Counted from the first letter of the stretch, positions 47,101 through 61,639 are shown. The stretch: DNA of 64,000 bases from Apteryx mantelli (GCF_036417845.1 NC_089980.1:56914501-56978500); one strand, 5' to 3'. Program-made: numbers and translations. The notes: a model not told the origin generated them from the letters alone.

Positions 47101-50100
47101 CTTCAGGTAAAACAGAATTCTGGAATTGTACACTGGAGAGTTTTTACAGAACGGTGCTTAAATAGTAGATCTTGGAAAAATTAGACTTAGCAGGAGCTCT
47201 TGCAAACCCATAGCTGAATATAAATTATTAACAACTTTGGTTTGTTCTTGGAGCAATAGTACATGTTACAGAACTGTAATTAGGGCTGGGTTGTGTCTGA
47301 GTCTTCCTATCACGCCACATCAGTTTGTCACTGTTAGAATTATTACCCCTGAACCTGTTCCTTCCTCACCCAGCTAGCTAATTAGTGACCTAGAGATAAG
47401 ATGGCATTTACTGGTAGTAGAAGAAATGGCCTTTCATTTTTACACAGAAGCAAAAAAACAGGTCAGCAAGCAATTTACACATTCTTCATCCACCCACAGT
47501 GCAATAGAAGATGATAATGCTTATCTTTTCAAGAGGCAGATTTCACTTTTTTCCTTACTGTTCCAACAGACTTACATTTTCTCCCTGGCACTATTTTTTT
47601 TTTTTAATAACTTCAGACTGTGTTTAATGCTAGGACTATGTTCAAGATTTTTCATTAAAATAGATTCCTAGAAGGGTTCCTCAGAATACAGTTTCCTCAC
47701 TGTGTGATGTAGATTAGAGTTGAACTGGAGGGAATAGGCAGAGAATAGATAGAGACTCTGTCCTTGCCTGTTTACCAAATTGTAAGCGTTGCTGAAATTT
47801 GGGTGGGAGGCAAAGCTCCTCCCTTGTGCAAACATATCTTCCAATAAAAGTCATGTGGTGTGAGCAAAAGTAGGTAAGGGCTTTCATTTAAAAAAAAAAA
47901 TAAACAACAACTTATCAATGTGAGAGGCCAAGCATGGCTAGCTCATAAGCACACAACAGCTTGAGTGTCTGTGGATATGCCTACTCTGCACACCCAGCCT
48001 GCCATCACCTTATTTTAGCTAGGGTGACCATTTCTCCCCTATTTTAAGAAATATTCCTTATTTCATTTGTCACATGAGTAAAAAAAATGCTGAATCATAT
48101 CTTTGTAGAGCAACACTCAGCAATGCAGCTGTTAATTGAACCTTGTTTTTGGTTTAAAAATATCAGCCGCAAGAGACTGAGTCTTTTAAGAAAAAACTAC
48201 AGCACAAAGCTAAAAACAGTTCTCCCTCTGTATTATCTTAAGATCGCACAGAGTTGCACACCTAGAATAAAAATTGAGAATCTGGGTTCACATTTGAGGA
48301 TTTGCCCCAAACCTCTGATTTTGCATTTGTAATCCAGATAAGGAAGAGGCACATAAGGAAGAAATTTTTTTCAAAGGTTCATTAATGGCAAGGTAAACAT
48401 CAACTGCTTGCTTCATGTGTGCACTATATATTTTACTGCAAAGATTTAGTGAATGCTAGGTGCAAGGGAAAGCTTTGAAGCGTGATAGCAAACTGGTTTG
48501 CCTTTGTAAGCCTTCAGTGCAGCTAGATGGGAGCTCTTCCAGAACGCTCCCTGGAAATTTTCATCCAGCCTCAGCAGTCTATAAATAGAGGAGGTCTTCA
48601 TCTCCTAGGATGTTTTGCAATGCCGTTGTGCAGACGAGCTCTGAGCTCCTTGGGAGGCCATGGAAGGCGAGTCACAGACCCATGTGGTGGAGGCGGGAAG
48701 GAAAACAGGCTCTCTTTGAATTTAAGGCAAGATCTGCTGACAGATTCAGAGGAGAATTAATGTGGAAGGCTTTTCCCAAAAATGTGCATGTGTGTGAAGG
48801 GAGAAATTCCCTTAGATCCTGCACTGAAACTGCTGCTGTAGACTGAAAAATCCAGCCACAGTGAGCTTCAGTTGCAAATGACTGAGAAAAATATCTGAGA
48901 AAGATGATTGCTTGTAAGACAATCTTCCTGAAAGCTGTTTCATTTCTCACAAAATAACAGTTCATGTTTAGGCTGAACACTTAAAACAGAAGGAGTGACT
49001 GTCATGGAAATACAAAAAGGTGAGTTTGGAATACATTCCCAGAACAGCAACTTAAAATAGCTGCACCAATGGTTTCCCCATACGTGTATCTTCTCAGTAT
49101 CAAAGATAATTTATACCATGGGCAGATTCTGGCTGCATGGGGCACAGTATGAGTTGTCTAATTACCCAATATACCCAGCTCGGAGCTAGCTGTTGCTATT
49201 CTCCTGGATGGATCACAGCCCTGATTACAGTATTAATATTCCCTCAATCAGTCAAGAAACATTGCTGAAGAGGAAAAGAGATCTTTCACTTTCCGGAATG
49301 AATGGAGTCATTATTTCACTTTTATCAATGAAAACAGCAATAAATGCCATATGAATTACTGCACTTTACAGAGAAGAATTTTTTTAATTGCTCACATGCA
49401 CTGTCATGTGTGAGATAATATACCAGTCACAAATATAACTCCAGAGTAAGTTCCAAGAGTAAAATACTTGAACCTTTGTTTCTAAGAAGTAGGTAAATAT
49501 AGGAGAGAAACAGCTGGCTGCTACAGAAGCTAGAAAAGTATGTCCTAATACTACCCATTTTCATTAAGATGGATCCCTTGATTGTGACAGCAGATTAAAA
49601 AGTGTTGTCTTCCAAAATTTAGTTTAAATGTGGGACAAAAATTATGATGGGGTCAAACTTTGCCTATTACTTTCAAAAGAAATAACTAAAAATTTGATTG
49701 AAAAAGGAAAATCTCACTCTGCGACTTCTGATACTTCAGAATCGTAGAAATATCAAAATTTCTGTTGCTACACATTTGAAAGAAGAATAGTCCATTATTT
49801 GCTTGATTATTTTCTGGTAACTTCAATAGGGAAATCTGAAAATATGAGAGGACGCTGGATTTTGACAAATCGCCATAATTTGGAGACAGTGATGGTAATT
49901 TTTGGAGACAACAGTCTGTCTGCAGAAGAATGAAAAATGAAAACAAATAATTTTCCTGCCCACAGACTGCATATTGAACAAATTGAACTATAGATAAGTT
50001 ATCATTTGATCTCAAAAACCTTTGATATGCAATCTTCAACATTTTCCTTCCTGACAGTAGAGTTTCAGAATTAAAAGAAAATTTTATTTTGTTGATATAA

Positions 50101-53100
50101 AAATAATATGGAAATGATAATATAGGAACATTAAGCCATTGCCCCATAGGATAGTCATATCCCTGCCTTCCTCAAAGTGTTGGCCAGATACAACTTCTTT
50201 AAAGGTAAGGGAGACTAAATTTCAGTGTCAGAACATTACTCATTTCTTTCAGTGTGCTACAATTTTATGTTAATCTTAAAATTAGAACAATCTGATCTTA
50301 CATGTACTAGAGTGTATGATACAATGTGCTAATTAAAAGGTACATTTAAAAAAAATGATGACAAATTACTTGGTCATATGTATGATTCTTAAGTAAAAGT
50401 ACATCATAATAAAACATGAAAAAAAATGGAGAGGTATTTCCTGCAGTAGTAGGCATTAACTCCCAAACATTTCCTTTTGCATGTTGTTTCCAGTGAACAA
50501 AATTACCCTTGCCTGTTTTACCTGAAAAAAAATGGACCTTTCCGGAAACACTTAGCCCTTCTGAAGGGCTACATCTTACCAAAAGTCTGGATTATGGTTT
50601 GTTTGCATGATGATGTGTACTGAGGGATTCAGGAGAGCCCACATTTGCGTGTGTCAAGAAAGTCCTGTATAAGGAGGAGTTCTAGAATACAACTTTCAAG
50701 TCCTAGTTTTCTCAGTTTCTTAAATGTGTGGACTCCTTGTCTACTGCAATCTCAAATGCAAGAGTGGAAAGAGTTTTTATTGTGTAAACAACCTTGTTTA
50801 CACGCACATGAAGAGCAGTCACTCTAATGTTAGTGTAATCCCTCCGAGCAGCTTCACAGAAACCTTAAGGCTGTACTTTTTAAGTGGTGCACACGTAGCT
50901 GAGATGTGTACAGTGCTTTTCAGAATATTTTGTTACTATTTTGCTAAGTACTGAAATATGTTGTTCATAAGTTGGTCTGGCTGCACACTGTGTTGGTGTG
51001 AGTGTGCCTGAGAAGGAAGGGAGAGGCCAGAGCTTGTTTCCAAATGGTTTAGTGAGCATTAGACTCTTATATCCAGATAAAAGCAAATAACCTGATACAT
51101 GCATTACAACAATGCACAGTCTCATGTTCTCCCTCCTTGCATCGTATTTCCTATGTAGGTCATGGTGCAGTGTGAGGCTGTTGGTTTACCAGATGTTTCC
51201 TCACGTTGACCCAGAGACGGTGATGCCAGGCACACTTGCAGGTTGCTTATGTGAACCACTGGCGTCTCGAGCCTGCTCCTGGCACAGATTCCTACCTTCT
51301 TGCTTGCTGGTTCAGTGCCTGGTACAGCTTGCCCAGCCTTACAGAGGGAACTGGCTCTACTGACATCTGAACAGCTTTGTAGATAAAGCCATCTTGCTGT
51401 CAGCCTGTCAAGCATAAATTCCATCACTATCCTGCTACTCCTATATAATTAAATCTCCTGCCAGGCATGCTCTGGTTTAATGAGTTTCATGAGTCATGGC
51501 AGCAACGGGAACAGAGAGTCCCCAAAAACAAGAATGGGCACAAACATCCCCTTGATAATCATCTTATTTGGAGAGAATAAGGATCTTGCTTGTCCAAAGA
51601 AGTGCACACCAGATCTCCTCAGACCCCTTGTCAGAGCATCTCACACTGATGCTCATGAAGGTACCCAGAGAAAGTGATTTTGTGGTTCTGAATCACATAA
51701 AACTCTGAATATGAGCACTCACAAGGAAACTCTTTGTTTTGACGGTGCAGTGTATCAGCATGAGAGTGCTTGAGAAGGAAGAAAGAGATGAGAACGTGCA
51801 AATGCGGGTATATGTTCTCATAAGCTCAAACCCAAACGTGCCTATATGCCAGGACATTTATTACACATGTGAGGAGAGCATTTTTCACTCCCTTTTATTG
51901 CCAGGGCCCAGCAGTCAAAATCCCAGAGTTTAAAGCAGCATGGAAACAACTCCTTCATAGGTGCAAGAAACTAGGTGTATGAAATTTTTCGGTGCAAGAA
52001 GGCGGATCTGTGGCCCTACTCTCCTTGCCCTTGCAGAGGCAGAGGGGTGCATGCTGTGTGTTGCCAGGACCATCCACACTCCAGTGCTTTCACACCTTGC
52101 TCCAGCAGAGAAGGGCTCTGCCCTTGGAAACTTCCACAGGGTGGTGTGGCTTTGCTGGCCCCCGCAGGGAATCTACATGCTAACTGCACCATTTAGCCAA
52201 GGCATTCCCTGCCAAGGCAGGGAAGAGACAGTCCAAGAGTGCATAGGGATGAGAGCGAGTTGTGCACATCTGGAATCCACCTGACCATACTCTCCCTCTC
52301 AGTGTAGCATACACCAAAAATGATGAGCAATCAAAAACAAGAGTCATTTGCTGTAGCTACTTTATGCATGGGGCAAGCCACCAAAGAGGTGCATGGGCCA
52401 ATCTTTCAGCTCCAGCTTTGTCACCTGAACAGATTACCATCCTGCCAAGCAGTCACATCCCTCCCCCCACTGCCACCAGCTCTCCTTGACCCATTTACTA
52501 ACAACGAACTAGATTCAGGCAGACCTTGTATTTCGACTGTTCAAGCTAACTTGGCTCATTTTAACTCCAGAAATCTGAGGGAAGCACACACAGGCAGTTT
52601 GGCTAACAGACTTAGGAGAGCAGTTCCAGTGAGCAGGAGAACGGCAATGAGCAGCATGGGGTAAATGGGCGGCATTAACTCCTTCAGCTAGAGCGGGAAG
52701 AAGACTTGGGTCTCCAGCCTGGTTGTGGCCATGTGGCTGGGCACAGGATACAACTGCCCAAACAGGGCTTTGAGAAGGGCTGTTCCCTCTCCTCCTTTCC
52801 CCATGCAGCCCAGGAGGTGCTACAGCTGCCCTGGCAGCTTGCCTGCTCCCCTGCTGCTGCCCCGTGTCCTCGTGGCATCGCCCAGGGCAAGCACTGTGTC
52901 CTTACATAGGGCTGAGCCAAACCCTTCTGAGCCAGCTTGTGCCCGGTGCTGGCAACGATGCACAGCACAAATGACATGGCTCTCTGCCTTCCCCTCAAAG
53001 GGGTGAGGGTCAGCCCCCATTGCAGCCCCTCTATTCACCTTGTCCTTTCACCTTAAGCTCTATCTGGGCCCTTTACAAATGCTGAATTAAACCCTTAACA

Positions 53101-54199
53101 CTCCTGAGCAGGGATGGAGGGTTAAATCAGATGAAAGATTAGAGTACCAGAGCAAGATTTATGCTGAACTAAGATGTCTGAGTCTAAAACTGAAGTCCCC
53201 AATGCCCCTGTCAGCTGGCTGCACTGCTGGTGGTGCTCATACTCACTAACTTCTCCCCATGCGAGTCATCAGTTCCCAGCCGGAGCTGCTTTTGGAGGGG
53301 CAGCCTGGTGTCTACGTCTTCAACATCAGGGCACTAGCTATTCTCTCATTTCAAGCCTCATTTGGTAGGCATCCTAATACCTCGACAGGAGCAAGTGCCA
53401 CACAAAATAATTTGCAGCTATTTTCTTCTAATATAGTGGTGGTGTATTCTACAGGGGCCTAGTGGTAGCATCAAGTCTTGTTATCAGAGTATTCACGAGG
53501 GACATGCGAGTTTAAACCTTCTCAGGCTTGTAAAGGAGTTGGTGTTGTTTTGTTTTTTTTTTGGAGTGAGTCTGTAGAATGAGAGAAACACCAGACATCT
53601 TTTAGAAGAAGCAAGTGAGCTGCTCTCAGTTTTTTGAAAGCTAGCTAGCTTCTAGGGAAGATTCAGCAGTGCAGATTCCTAGTTTACGGAGTGCAAAACA
53701 CTGCAAACCTGAGGCAGGTGTCTGACTTGCCAAAAGCAGTGGGATTTCACACACAGCTTTCTCCTCCAGACAGAGCTAATCATTTGCTTCTCCCCTTTTC
53801 AGCCCACCAGGCAGTTTTTAAGGTATCTGTGAAAGCACATGCTTGAGGTGCCAGCAGGAAAGAGGCCTGTGCAAGCAGGAAACATGTTCCTTACATGAGA
53901 AGCACAGGAGGTCTGGCATACAGCTCCTTCAGTGTGTACATACCAGGAAAAATGAAAAAAAAAACAGTAAAGAAAACTGTCTGCTCATTTTGGCTCAGGT
54001 GACTAGAGATTGTGACTAGGTAGTATCATTTAATATGATCTACTTTTAGTTTCTCTGTCTTTTATGAGCTGTGAAGTTCATGTTGATTTTCTGTATCTCA
54101 TATGACTTTCTAAATCTTCAGCTTCAATTCTGACCTCTTTTTAAATCTTGACATCCATCCTATTTTTAGCCTTGCAGATTATTTTTTGATAATATCTCC
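41151..54199. other. Intergenic DNA upstream of EGLN1, no gene recognised
   Basis: About 13 kb without a convincing exon on either strand. In human the next gene in this direction is TSNAX, about 100 kb away; none of its conserved peptides was seen. Open frames here, such as a 153-codon frame at 49686-50147 minus, are within chance expectation for this length. Short T runs (43048-43062, 45717-45729) are the only repeats noted, plus a weak suggestion of an old amniote repeat near 43300-43390. Confidence 0.6.
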
Positions 54200-54415
54200 A
54201 AGATATGGTCTTTGTTATCCCGCTTTACAGCCAAAGCTGTGCCAGACTCTTCTTGTTTTGCTTGCTGCAACATCCTTTTCTCTGGCTGTGAGACACATAC
54301 ACCTTTGCCTTGCTGATATTTATTCACAGTGCTGCTGCAAAGATTGTTTTCTTTGCTTGCCACTTTGTCACCCCTTGCTGTGTATCATTCCACTGACATC
54401 CTTATCTCCGTAAGA
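54200..54415 (+). mobile_element. Ancient L2/CR1-clade LINE fragment, first part
   Basis: The stretch TTGCTGCAACATCCTTTTCT through CAGTGCTGCTGCAAAGATTG and CACTTTGTCACCCCTTGCTG follows the reverse transcriptase C-terminal region of L2-clade LINEs, which encodes D-Y-C-N-x-L-L-S-G, then Q-N-A-A-A-K, then H-V-T-P-L. Here the CNILFSG peptide survives, followed by stops and frame changes. It continues at 55145 after an interruption. The family name is uncertain without alignment. Confidence 0.6.
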
Positions 54416-55144
54416 GAAGCACTCAGCCTGCCTGGCTGCACAAATCTGTATGTCTTCTGGCTGAATGTCCTACTCTATACGTGCAGGTATGACTGTTTGC
54501 ACATGCAGAGTAGGTCAGGTGATTTTGCTACACTCCAGGTTACTGTAGGAAAGAGCATGGCTGGAGGTGCCCTGCTGCTAGTGCGCTGTTGAGTGCAGCA
54601 CACCCCTAGGGGCTCAATGGGAGGGAGCTGCAGGCCGTTGAATTGCTGACAGTGGCTGTTCGTTTCCAACACCGCCTTTCCTGGTGTCCCACGGGCCCCA
54701 TCACTGTCACATCAAGGATATGCACCACTCCCAGGATGGCTGGGAGCGCAGGGAGCCCTGGGGAAAGGTGGCTGCGGGGTGCCAGAACAGGCTGCCACCA
54801 CTGGAACAAATTCCTCCAGCCTGAAGCCTAATTGCTGTAAGCTTCCAGCTGCCTCGGGAAACAGGTCACCAACAGAAGGCTCTAGGCCAAACGACCTGAT
54901 TCTCACTTGTATAATACATGAATTGGCCACTCAGAAGCAAATTGCATGTTCAGGTGGCCCAGAGCCCCTTCCTCCCTAGTAGCTTCCCTGCTAGGATCCT
55001 ACACAGACTCCTCCTCCTTCACCAGCTCTCCTGTCTCTGCTCTGACATTGTACACATTATCTGGGGACTTATTTTAAGGAGCAGTACAGCACGGAGCTGT
55101 TCTAACTCATCTGCTATACATATGGAAATACTGTAAAGCTGCTC
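54416..55144. other. About 0.7 kb of unidentified sequence interrupting the L2-like LINE
   Basis: In the remembered consensus the two LINE blocks are adjacent, so this segment appears inserted, or the LINE was rearranged. It is GC-richer than its surroundings. I recognise no LTR, terminal inverted repeat or coding domain, and saw no clear target-site duplication. Confidence 0.4.
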
Positions 55145-55505
55145 TCAACAAGCATAGATGGAGTATCCCCTGGTTTTATACTATCAAACACAGCTGCTTG
55201 TCTTCGCTTTCAAAGCCCTTCGAGCCAAGCCTATCCCTGTTCCTTCACTGACAAATACATGGTGAAATCCCACCTCCAAGGAGGCAATGATCTCACCCCC
55301 TACCTCGTACTTCTTAGATTTTATGCCTGCAACTTTGTGCTCTCTGTCACGCTGTCTTTCAGGAGATGCTGGCAGTGAACATCCTCTTTCTAAAACCTTC
55401 TTAGAGCTGTCTGCAGCGAAACTGATAATGCCAAGGCTGCTGGTACCCCCCGCCTCTTTGGCTGGCCAGGCGCTGACAAGTGCAATAGTGATACCACAGC
55501 GGTAG
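55145..55505 (+). mobile_element. Ancient L2/CR1-clade LINE fragment, second part (3' end)
   Basis: It resumes with ATCAAACACAGCTGCTTGTC, then CGCTTTCAAAGCCCTTCG, AGGCAATGATCTCACCCCCT and, near the end, ACTGATAATGCCAAGGCTGC, in the order expected for this amniote LINE 3' region. Orientation and order match the first part. Many substitutions; non-coding. Confidence 0.6.
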
Positions 55506-58500
55506 TGTATTTCTAAATGGATATGCTACTAAGTAGTATCACATATAGAATATCACTCAATTTCTTTGCATGCCACAAACAGATTAACTGAGAATTCAAA
55601 AATTAAAATAGAAATACATAGGTTCTGGGTTCATGCAGCTGGTTGTGCATGGAGCTTGGGATGTAAAGATCCCAAGGCTGATAAAAAAATGGAAGCATTC
55701 TAGATTTCTTTGTGACTTCTATTGTTTTACATCAGATAGAATTTGCATTGCAGATTAATTTCCTGGGGCATCAATCTACTTTATTTTTTATAAGATAGTA
55801 GTTTTTCCTTTCCAAAACCATGTTCTAATGTTAGTATTTAACAAAATATAACAAATATTTAGTCATTTTAGCTTGTCTGTGATATAAAATGATATTGTTA
55901 TAATGATGCAGAAGTAATCACCCCCACCTGTTGTGCAGACAGAACAAAGTGATTTTATACTAGAATAGCAATTCCCCTATAGTAACTGAAGGAAATTTAA
56001 CAGTACAAGTCACCTCTCTATCATCCAAAGCAGGGCTTTTGCCAGCATAAACTAGTTTGGTTACAAAACATCACAGCCCTTACTGCAATTATTATACTAG
56101 GAAAACTAGTAGATCCAGACTGCCTACAAAAACATGACTCTAGCAGCCACCAATATCCTGAGGACTTGTTACACCAAAGTCAGTCCAGTTGTTAGTCTTG
56201 ATTTCATTGAAAGTTATTCCAAGAATGACTTTGTCCCACTAGACTGGATTCCCTTTCGTAACAACGGGGTAAGCACACTTCTAGTAAAATCACATATGCC
56301 AGGAAATATGTAAAAAGTAATTTTTTTTAATGATTGGGGGAGGGACTGGTGGGTGAAAAGGAGTCATTTAGGTATTGCTGTAGGAATTTTGCCACTCTAG
56401 TAAATATCCAGCCTCCTGCGAGTATGCCACCCTCACTATTTTGCAGGCTCTTGAGATTTTGCAGTTGTAGGTGGCCTCTTTTTTTCCTCCTAGATAGCAC
56501 AGCTTGGCCTCAGAGTCAAAAAACCCAGCTCAACAGAACTTTTTTTAGCTTGATAAATATATCTGCTGTGAAGGTATTGCACAGCGTGTGTGAATCCTGA
56601 TGGGGCTGAGGTGTGGGCTAGGCAGCGAGCAGCTCGGGACTTAAGCAGTCACGTGCTCAGCAGGAGGAACTCACTCCCTCCAGCACGTAAGCAGTGGAAA
56701 CTTACAGCACATACAGCACAGCGAGGTGAGGCAGCTGTAATCCCTCGCAGCCACACAAGTTCCCAGCACCGAGCTCTGGTTTGCACAAGCGCTCAGGTAG
56801 CGTGGCGAGGGGCGTGCTAGACAACCTGCAAATGGACGGGTTGATGACATGCTGGACAACTGGCACGGCACTTGATTCTCGGCCTGGGCTACTCCACCTT
56901 TGTGGGTCTTATCTCAGTAATCATTGTATCTGCTCTGCTATGTAGTGTAGCCTGATGAAGAAATAAAAACACCATCTTCATTTCAGTCAGAAAAATGGAG
57001 CTTCTTCTGGGCACTGAAATACCCTGACACAGGGAAGGCTGACATGACTCAAATCTGGCTCTCACCATAGGCAATGTATGCAGCTGAAAAATGGTGATGG
57101 CCCTGCTACTTTATCTACACCAGAGCTTGGGAAGCCAGACTGGCTATCTCTGCTGCAAGAGAGAGAGGCTGGGATGTGAGGGTTAAAAACTACTGCCCGT
57201 GCTCCCATCTCTACTCTGTCCCCCCTCCTCTGACAGCATTAGGGGCAGATCTTCTTCCAGCTCCCTGTTCCAGCTCAACCATTTCCATCTTCGCACGACT
57301 GATGTGAGCCAGTCCTAATCTTGACCTTTTATGCTTGAAGTGGCAAAGTCAGCTTTGCTGGCTCAGCTGAGAATCCCAGCAAAACAGCTTTGCCCTGACA
57401 GACCCAACCATGCATCCTGAAGTGCAGCATTTCCTGGGTGTGCTCTGACAAGCACAAGGCCCAGAGTTAGCATGTTTTGGTAAGCTTTCTTCACTTGCAG
57501 CTAATGCTAACTCGTTTTATTTCATATTGCAGCAGCCGGGGAGAGCGCATGCAATCAGTGACTAGATCTCAACTGAAAGGATGGTAACATATACAAATAC
57601 ATTCAATTCTGGCCTTTGCACTTGTCTATCAGATGCTCTGCACGCAGCTGAGGGATGCTCAGGCAGCACAGGCAGTACTTCCTACCTAGGCTGTTCCACA
57701 TGGCGCTAGCTTTGATTGTTTCCTCTTAGGTTTGGGGCACTTTGGAGAGATGTTGTTCTGTTGCCAGGATGTGTGCAGCTCCACAGGATCAAGGGCAAGG
57801 TGAGCCCCCTCACAGGTTGCCTTCTGGCAGCTGGGACCTGACTCTGCACTGCACATGGCCCAGACTCTCTGTGTCCCTCACCACACTGGGTGCCCGGTAG
57901 CTATGTGCATCTGTGCAAACTGGGTGCAAACCACCGCCATTCATATTTACAAGTGACCCTGCTCTGATATGAGTGACTGTGTCGCCTGAGGTGGTTTACC
58001 TCAGTGGAGAAACATGCCTTGGACTTCTTTGCACTCCCCTGCCTGGACCAGGGTTACCCTTGCCCGCTGAGGGTGCAGACTCGCAGGCACAGGCAGACAT
58101 AAGTGGGAGAACTGAACAACCACCCAGCCTGCCGCCTCTCCTCTGGAAATCATCAACCCCCACAGCTGAGCTCTGCGTGAAGCAGGTCCTGAACTACTGC
58201 AGCTTTGTTTTAACGTGTCAGGGTGTAGACTTCGGTGGTACAGGAGCTGCTTCACGTGCAGTTCAGCTGTCCCATCTCAGCGGAGCAGCCTCCAGGGGAA
58301 GGGGAAAGCGGGAAGTGAAGCACAGAGACCCTACACCTATGGGACTCTACCTGTGTGGATGGGTTAACTTTCCTTGCCTGCTTTTGTAAAATACTGCATG
58401 GTTTATCCATGGCAGGATCTGCCATATGGACATATTACCTATCTGTTATAAACCTGCTGGGTAGTCCCCTTCTTTATCTGTTGCACAGAGCTGTGGTTCC

Positions 58501-61500
58501 TCCTAATCTGGCATTTGGAAAAATCTTGTCACCCAAGTAACATTAGCAGAAGGTGAAAGCAAGCGAGGAGGAAATAAGGACAACTGCATTTATTCCATGT
58601 GGGTAGATTACTTGTTCTTTTTCTGTGGAACAACTGTGGATGTTTTCTTAGTAAAAACAAAAACAAAAAACAAACAAACCTCTGGCTAACTACCAGCTTC
58701 AGCTACACCAGCTATACCCAGCTGTACGCGTGTAGCTGAGTGATCCCTCCACAGAGCAGGACACATTCCAGTTACTTGGCTCTTTGGGATTAACTGTCCT
58801 TTCCATTAAGTTGGCTTGGACTAATGTTGCTATTGATCGTGTAATGCAAATCTTCCTGAGAAAGACATTTAGGCTATTGATTACAAAACATACGCATTTA
58901 AACAATCATTACATAACAAAATTTAAGCCCTAGATGTTGCAGACATTTGTTATAATTATTAGGAACTGTTTACTGATCACAGCCAGATATGTAAATATGC
59001 ATCCTTTACAGTACATGATCTTGAATATCTAGTGTAGCAAGACGAAAGTGATCATTTATGCCACTTGGGGGAAAGAGCTCTGCCAGAACGTGGGAGGATG
59101 TACAATATCTAACATCCTACCTAACACGTAACGACTGAGAACAGCACGCAGGCGGAGAATTTACACTGCTTCTGTATGGGAAACATACTGCCTGAGAAGC
59201 AGAAGGGCCTGGATTTACCCCCACCTCATTTTAGGTGTCTAAATGAAGTATCTGTAGCAGGAGCACAATTGTCCTGGGTGCTCTCTCAGACAGACACACA
59301 GTTTCGATTTTAGGAAGGATAGATCATTTTCTGTGGGCACCTCCCTGTCTCTCAACAGAGGAAGACTAGGTCGCTCTTCACCTGGCACGAGTCCAGCTGC
59401 AGTCGGGGAGATGGGAGGACAGGGGAGATATTGCTAGTTGTTTGGGGCCACTCTTAAGGAGGGGAAGGAGAAACCCTAAATTTTTAGCTCAGGATTCTCC
59501 TGGTGAGGGGGGACTTGCAGAGCCAGCAGAAAGCGGCATACACAGGAGATCCTGTTAGCTCCAGCCCAGAGGTGTGCTCTGGGAGGAAGGTGCCAGGTCG
59601 TACTGGGACAGTCCCCATGAGATAAGAACCTCCTGTGACGTCAGCCCTGAAGCTACTGTGATTTACGCTAGGATCAAAATAGCTCTTGGAGGTTTTACGC
59701 TAGTGAAAGGTCAGCCAGATTAGGAGATTGGGAACCTCTAAAGGAATAGGAGGCATAGCAACTTTTCTCCCTGCGTGCTGGACTTCTGCTCTAAAAATGG
59801 ACTTTTGAACTATTTCTTGGGACAACTGTCCCCACTGCCCAGGAACAGGTTTATGTCTGAATGCTGTTGCCATTAGTATTGGTATCAGATAGTTTTCAGG
59901 AGCCCCAGGCTAAGGCCAGCACTCCACTGTGCTAACAGAGAATTTAAAATATGGTCCTGTCCCATGTTCCTTGCCTCTAAAGAGTTTGTTCTGAATCTGT
60001 CCCCTATTAAAGCTTTCTGTGAAGACTGGCCAGGTTCCCTTCTCAAAGGCCGTAGAGTGACGCCAGCACAAGGACTCCTCTACACTAGTTGAGCTTAATC
60101 CAGGTGAGCTGCACAGATGTAAAGTTCAGTGCAGCTTCTTGATGCAGACATGCCCAAAGGAAAAGCCAGCTTTTACTTCCCAGCAATCCCTGCTTTCACT
60201 GGCACTGGGGGAATACCCTGGAGGTGCATACTCATTCGCTGACCACAGAAAGCAGCAGCCAACACGGAGGGAGAGGGAAGGGGGACCGGCTTCAGAGAGG
60301 ACCTGGAAAAGCTCCAGTTATTGCAAGGCCAGTTCCATGTTCAAGAAAAGAGGTGGCTGGTGCAGTAAACCTGGAACGGCCAGCCGTGCCAGAGTGACAA
60401 AGGGCATTTTCCTGGCCATCAGCCTCGAGCTTGTGGTGTGGGCCAGCAGCATGTCAAAGCAGCAGAGGTAGAAATGTGCATCGCTACAAACACATACACA
60501 AAGCCAGTCCTCGGGAGATTTTCAGTGGCTTTGGAGGTCTGAGGTTCTCCAGCTGTGTTGACTTGACTGGCAGCACTCACAGTCCTATTATATGACCTGC
60601 GCTCGCCCCTGCTTCTTCTTCCAAGCACCAGGCTTTGGAGTTCATAAATAGGAAGTCATGCTTCTGTAATCTGCTTTACCCTCTGGCCAGCCACCATAGT
60701 CAATGCATTGTTTTTAAAACAGTCAGGTCTGGAAAAAATGATGATGTTAAATTTTTCACAATATACATTTCTTTCCCACTGTGAAAAAGGTGGCTGGCCC
60801 ACCATGGACGTGTAGCCGTAACATGGATAGTTAGCAGTAGCTGCATGCCTCCTCCGCTTCTCCCTCACTATGTGAGTCCATGTGCACTCTCCTGGTAACT
60901 GCACTGACTTGTGTAGTTCGGCCAGGCCTGGTGCTTGGTCTGGTAAGTCCCCACAAATGCTTGTGCCACCACAGTTGAAAGCACCACATGCTGCAGCCCT
61001 GGGGGCAGGCACAAACAGCAGTGAGGTGGCAGGGGCAGAAATACCACATGGAGGCTCAGCACAAACCTCCCTCTTGCAGAGCTTGGTTATTCCCTGTTAC
61101 CTTGGCAGAGGAAGCAACAGGACTGGAGAAATGAACCATTTAACTACCACCTAAGATCAAAATGGAGAGTGCCTTTGGAATACTGGAAAGTATTAAGTAA
61201 TGCCTGGGGCAGTTGGAGAAGCAGAAGAGTATTTTGTTTTGCACAGCACTGTGAGAAAAGGGAGCAACCTTCCTCGAGGGCTGGGAGACAGAGGTTCAAA
61301 GACTTGCCTCATAGTCTGTGCAACCAGTGAGACACCTGCTTGTGAAAGATCAAACTCCAGGAGCACATTTCTGGGACACCACCAGCAGCTGCTCTGGGAA
61401 CAGGAAGATGAGAGAGATGGGAAGGATTCCTTGGATCACTGAGTCTGGTCCTTGGTCGCTGTAGGCAGCCGCATCATACAGGCTCTTTAGAAACTAATTA

Positions 61501-61639
61501 TGATTCATACTGAAGGTCATTAACATTTGTTTGCCTCTGTCTCCATCAGTGGGAAGACTGTTCTTCACACCTCTGGTGGCTAGGAACTTCTTTCTACTGT
61601 CAGGTCACGGTCTGTTGATGGCCAGTTTGCACTCACATA
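55506..61639. other. Intergenic DNA, no gene recognised
   Basis: No exon-like frame with recognisable homology on either strand. The longest frame (57973-58389 plus, 138 codons) has no familiar motif. A short block near 59190-59240 (ATTTTAGGTGTCTAAATGAA) resembles a common amniote repeat, but too little remains to name it. Confidence 0.55.

Noticed and set aside
49686-50147. 153-codon minus-strand frame
   Set aside because: AT-rich, no signal, domain or splice context. A frame of this length is about what chance gives in 64 kb over six frames.
56800-57060. Possible solo LTR (AATAAA followed by CA-rich sequence)
   Set aside because: No paired TG...CA ends, no target-site duplication and no similarity I can name.
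57973-58389. 138-codon plus-strand frame
   Set aside because: No recognisable motif, no CpG island and no exon context.
59160-59300. Amniote repeat resembling a TTAGGTGCCTAAAT-type element
   Set aside because: Only about 20-40 nt resemble the remembered repeat, too little to annotate.
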